A stretch of 64,000 nt of DNA from Sinorhizobium sp. BG8. Its GTDB lineage: Bacteria; Pseudomonadota; Alphaproteobacteria; Rhizobiales; Rhizobiaceae. Shown here piece by piece: positions 61,417 through 64,000 of the stretch. The stretch is taken from the NCBI RefSeq assembly GCF_016864555.1, contig NZ_CP044011.1, positions 124,001-188,000 of the forward strand, in the 5' to 3' direction. Under the pieces are notes generated by a model. It was not told the origin of the DNA. It did not search any database and was given only the letters and a program-made list of their open reading frames with translations. Both the position numbers and the translations under genes were made by a program. Each line of letters begins with the position of its first letter. The first letter of the stretch is position 1.

Positions 61417-62940
61417 ATGGCCCAATATGATGTGGCAATCATTGGCGCCGGTTCCGCCGGCGCCCTCCTCGCGGCACGTCTGAGTGAGGACCCGTCACGC
61501 TCGGTGGTGCTGATCGAGGCGGGCGGTGAACCGACGGATCCGGACATCTGGAAGCCCGCCATGTGGCCGGCGATCCAGCATCGCAGCTACGACTGGGACT
61601 ATCGCACCGTGCCGCAACAGGGCACTGCCGGACGCGTCCATTCCTGGGCGCGCGGCAAGGCCCTGGGTGGATCGAGCCTGCTGCACGCAATGGGCTATAT
61701 GCGCGGACACCCCGCCGATTTCGCCGCCTGGGCCGAGGCAACGGGCGACGAGCGCTGGAGCTGGGAGGGGCTGCTGCCGGCCTTCCTGGCGATCGAAGAC
61801 CATTCGCTCGGAGGTGACGGCGTGCACGGGAAAGACGGACCGATGCCGGTCTGGATCCCGGGCGAGGAAGTCAGCCCGCTAGCGCGGGCCTATATGCAAG
61901 CCGGCGCCGCACTGGGCCTGCCCCACATCGCCGGCCACAGCAGCGGTGAGATGATCGGCGTCACGCCCAATTCGCTGATGATCCGGGACAATCGCCGGAT
62001 CACCGTATCGGAAGCGTGGCTTACGCCGGCCGTACGTGCAAGACCGAACCTGACGATCATGACGGGAGCCCTTGTCCGGTTGCTGGAGCTCGAGGGAACC
62101 CACGTCGCGGGCCTCGACCTCGACGGACCGGACGGTCGCGTCAGGATCGGTGCCGGCCAGATCATCCTGTCGGCCGGATCGCTGGAGAGCCCGGCGCTCC
62201 TTATGCGCTCCGGCATCGGCCCCGAGGACGTCCTGAGCCAGGCGGGCGTGACCTGCCTCGTCAAGTCGCCGGAACTCGGGCGCAATCTGATGGATCATCT
62301 ATTGGGAGCCGGCAATCTCTATGCCGCAAGACGAGAGGTAGCGCCGTCCCGCCTGCAGCATTCCGAAAGCATGGCATACATGCGCGCGGGCGATTTTTCG
62401 GCAGGCGGTCAGCCCGAGATCGTCGTCGGATGCGGTGTCGCGCCGATTGTCTCGGAATGCTTTGATGCGCCCGCGCCTGGCAGGGCCTACTCCTTCCTCT
62501 TTGGCGTCACCCATCCGACCAGCCGCGGGGAAATCCGCATCACCGGGCCGGAGCCGGACGATCCCTTGCGGATCGACCCGTGCTACCTCCAGACCGAACA
62601 CGACCGGCGTCTGTTCCGCGCCGCGCTTGCCGCAGCCCGCGAAATAGGTCATCGCCCGGAGCTGGACGAATGGCGCGATCATGAAATACTGCCGGGACCG
62701 CTCAATACTGTCGATGAAATCGATGCATTCATTGCAAGGGCGGCGATAACGCACCACCACCCGTCTGGAACCTGCCGCATGGGCAAGGACGATGCCGCAG
62801 TTGTTGATTCCGGCCTGCGCTTGCAGGGTCTGGACAATCTCTACGTCGTTGACGGTTCCGTATTGCCGAGCCTGACCGCGGGTCCGATCCATGCCGCCAT
62901 TCTTGCGATCGCCGAAACCTTTGCCGGTAGCTGGGCCTGA
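61417..62940 (+). CDS. GMC oxidoreductase, pyridoxine 4-oxidase type
   Basis: 507 aa from MAQYDVAIIGAGSAGALLAARLSE (FAD GxGxxG). Close match in pattern to M. loti pyridoxine 4-oxidase: EAGGEPTDPDIWKPAMWP, GKALGGSSLLHAMGYMRGHPADFAAWAEATGD, SRLQHSESMAYM, VVGCGVAPIVSECFDAP, and the C-terminal HHHPSGTCRMG with active-site His, TAGPIHAA. It would oxidise the 4-hydroxymethyl of pyridoxine to pyridoxal with O2. Last gene of the operon, 4 nt after NicX-like. Start chosen for the dinucleotide motif; the RBS is weak. Confidence 0.85.
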   Translation: MAQYDVAIIGAGSAGALLAARLSEDPSRSVVLIEAGGEPTDPDIWKPAMWPAIQHRSYDWDYRTVPQQGTAGRVHSWARGKALGGSSLLHAMGYMRGHPADFAAWAEATGDERWSWEGLLPAFLAIEDHSLGGDGVHGKDGPMPVWIPGEEVSPLARAYMQAGAALGLPHIAGHSSGEMIGVTPNSLMIRDNRRITVSEAWLTPAVRARPNLTIMTGALVRLLELEGTHVAGLDLDGPDGRVRIGAGQIILSAGSLESPALLMRSGIGPEDVLSQAGVTCLVKSPELGRNLMDHLLGAGNLYAARREVAPSRLQHSESMAYMRAGDFSAGGQPEIVVGCGVAPIVSECFDAPAPGRAYSFLFGVTHPTSRGEIRITGPEPDDPLRIDPCYLQTEHDRRLFRAALAAAREIGHRPELDEWRDHEILPGPLNTVDEIDAFIARAAITHHHPSGTCRMGKDDAAVVDSGLRLQGLDNLYVVDGSVLPSLTAGPIHAAILAIAETFAGSWA

Positions 62941-63045
62941 TCGCACGAAGGTCTGTAACGAGAGCCGTGTGCAACGGCGCTCCGTCTCTCTCCGCTCGCC
63001 CTCACATCGGAAGGCACGACCCATCGATGTAGCAGGCGCTGGCTG

Positions 63046-64000
63046 CTACTCGGCCGCGATCGCCACCGGGACGGGAAGGGCTCGATCATCGTCGTCGCCG
63101 ACGACGTCCGCAGGCGATGCATCGGCCTCCGGGACCGTCTTCTGCTTGCCGAAGAACAGCGCGTAGGCGGCCGGCAGGACGAGGATGGTCAGCACCGTCG
63201 CGACCAGGATGCCGCCCATCATGGCGTAGGCGAGCGGTCCCCAGAAGACGCCCCGCGAGATCGGGATGAGCGCCAGCACAGCCACCAGGGCCGTCAGCAT
63301 GATCGGGCGGAAGCGGCGCACGGCCGCCCCGATGATCGCCTCGGAGCGTTCCATGCCGGCCGCGATGTCCTGGTCGATCTGGTCGACGAGGATGATCGAG
63401 TTGCGGATGATGATGCCGAGAAGCGCGATGACGCCGAGGATCGCCACGAAGCCGAAGGGAGCGCCACTGATCAGAAGGGCCGCCGCCGCACCGATGATGC
63501 CGAGCGGACCGGTGGCAAGCACCAGCATTGCCTTGCCGAAGTGCTGCAGCTGAATCATCAGCAGCACGACGATGACGAGCAGCATGATCGGTGCTTTCGC
63601 CGCGATCGAGGCCTGGCTTTCGGCCGCGTCTTCGGCACCGCCCTGGATCTCGATCTTGTAGCCGGGGGCGAGGCCCTCGCGCAGGCCCTTGAGCTCGTCG
63701 TAGAGCTTCATCGTCACATCATTCGACTGGATACCATCTGGCAGGGTAGCGCGAACGGTGATCGTCGGCAGGCGGTCGCGCCGCCATTCGATGCCCTGTT
63801 CCAGCACCGGGACCACCTTGGCGACCTGCGAGACCGGGACGAAGCCACCGAAATCGGTCGGAACGTAGATCGAATTGACGGCCGACAGCAGGCGGCGGTT
63901 GGCATCGGGCTCACGGGCGACGATGGAGACCGTCTCCTCGCCGTCACGGAAATCATCGAGCGGCACGCCGGACATGGTCGCCTGCAGCATCTGGCGGATC
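63046..64000 (-). CDS. RND efflux permease, C-terminal part (5' end outside window)
   Basis: At least 318 codons are visible, the start lying beyond base 64000. C-terminal part of an AcrB/MexB/HAE-type RND transporter: porter-domain sequence, then the membrane block APIMLLVIVVLLMIQLQHFGKAMLVLATGPLGIIG, GFVAILGVIALLGIIIRNSIILVDQIDQDIAAG and RFRPIMLTALVAVLALIPI, ending with an acidic cytoplasmic tail. Probably encoded with a membrane-fusion protein outside the window. Unrelated to the adjoining catabolic genes; convergent with the pyridoxine oxidase gene. Confidence 0.9.
   Translation of the reverse strand, partial: IRQMLQATMSGVPLDDFRDGEETVSIVAREPDANRRLLSAVNSIYVPTDFGGFVPVSQVAKVVPVLEQGIEWRRDRLPTITVRATLPDGIQSNDVTMKLYDELKGLREGLAPGYKIEIQGGAEDAAESQASIAAKAPIMLLVIVVLLMIQLQHFGKAMLVLATGPLGIIGAAAALLISGAPFGFVAILGVIALLGIIIRNSIILVDQIDQDIAAGMERSEAIIGAAVRRFRPIMLTALVAVLALIPISRGVFWGPLAYAMMGGILVATVLTILVLPAAYALFFGKQKTVPEADASPADVVGDDDDRALPVPVAIAAE

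Overview
The window is GC-rich, densely coded and dominated by ABC uptake systems, IclR and GntR regulators, SDR dehydrogenases and catabolic operons. This is typical of an accessory replicon or catabolic island of a Rhizobiales (Rhizobiaceae/Phyllobacteriaceae-like) alphaproteobacterium. The relatives I recognise (Mesorhizobium-type pyridoxamine-pyruvate transaminase and pyridoxine 4-oxidase, TfuA, NMT1/BMP transporters) agree with this. No rRNA, tRNA, CRISPR array or intact insertion sequence was seen.

Region 1 (1-12.36 kb, all minus strand) is an organosulfur/methionine acquisition block of three transcription units: an amino-acid ABC transporter with homocysteine S-methyltransferase; a metQ-metN-metI operon; and a long operon with a second metN-metI-metQ set, two acyl-CoA-dehydrogenase-like (SfnB/DszC-type) oxidoreductases and an LLM flavin monooxygenase. 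Each unit is preceded by a related AT-rich element, which suggests one shared regulator.

Region 2 (12.9-20.0 kb, plus) encodes a class III cyclase/STAND-ATPase/TPR regulator, a YcaO protein overlapping a TfuA protein, a thermolysin-like HEXXH metallopeptidase and two unrecognised small proteins, the last strongly AT-rich. This is a candidate undescribed YcaO-TfuA (thioamide-type) peptide or protein modification system.

Region 3 (20.3-30.1 kb) holds an IclR-controlled divergent locus. A TauABC/NMT1-type transporter, dehydrogenases, two fumarylacetoacetase-fold enzymes and a 2-keto-4-pentenoate-hydratase-like enzyme would degrade an unknown acid. A nucleoside deaminase closes the region.

Region 4 (30.4-36.2 kb) is a divergent pair: an unrecognised 255-aa protein and a very large CHAT-protease/repeat protein whose frame is broken twice in this sequence. 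Region 5 (36.2-41.4 kb) is a ribose-type sugar ABC transporter with an SDR that lacks the catalytic lysine, plus a small WMPMP-type protein.

Region 6 (41.6-62.9 kb) is the largest catabolic block. It contains a BMP/PnrA-type ABC transporter, a GntR regulator, an SDR-like protein and two divergent operons. The minus operon encodes a lactonase-like MBL protein, an SDR, a 3-hydroxyisobutyrate-dehydrogenase-like protein, an MmgE/PrpD protein and pyridoxamine-pyruvate transaminase. The plus operon encodes a PcaC-like protein, an HpaB-type monooxygenase, a SnoaL-like protein, two amidases, a flavin reductase, a NicX-type 2,5-dihydroxypyridine dioxygenase and pyridoxine 4-oxidase. Together they suggest a vitamin B6 (or related 3-hydroxypyridine) catabolic route that differs from the two described ones: para-hydroxylation, NicX-type ring opening and two successive amide hydrolyses. 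The window ends in an RND efflux permease.

Data quality: six reading-frame breaks in five genes each look like the loss of one base from a short G or C run. They are more likely sequencing/assembly errors than pseudogenes, and the affected genes are annotated as single genes.
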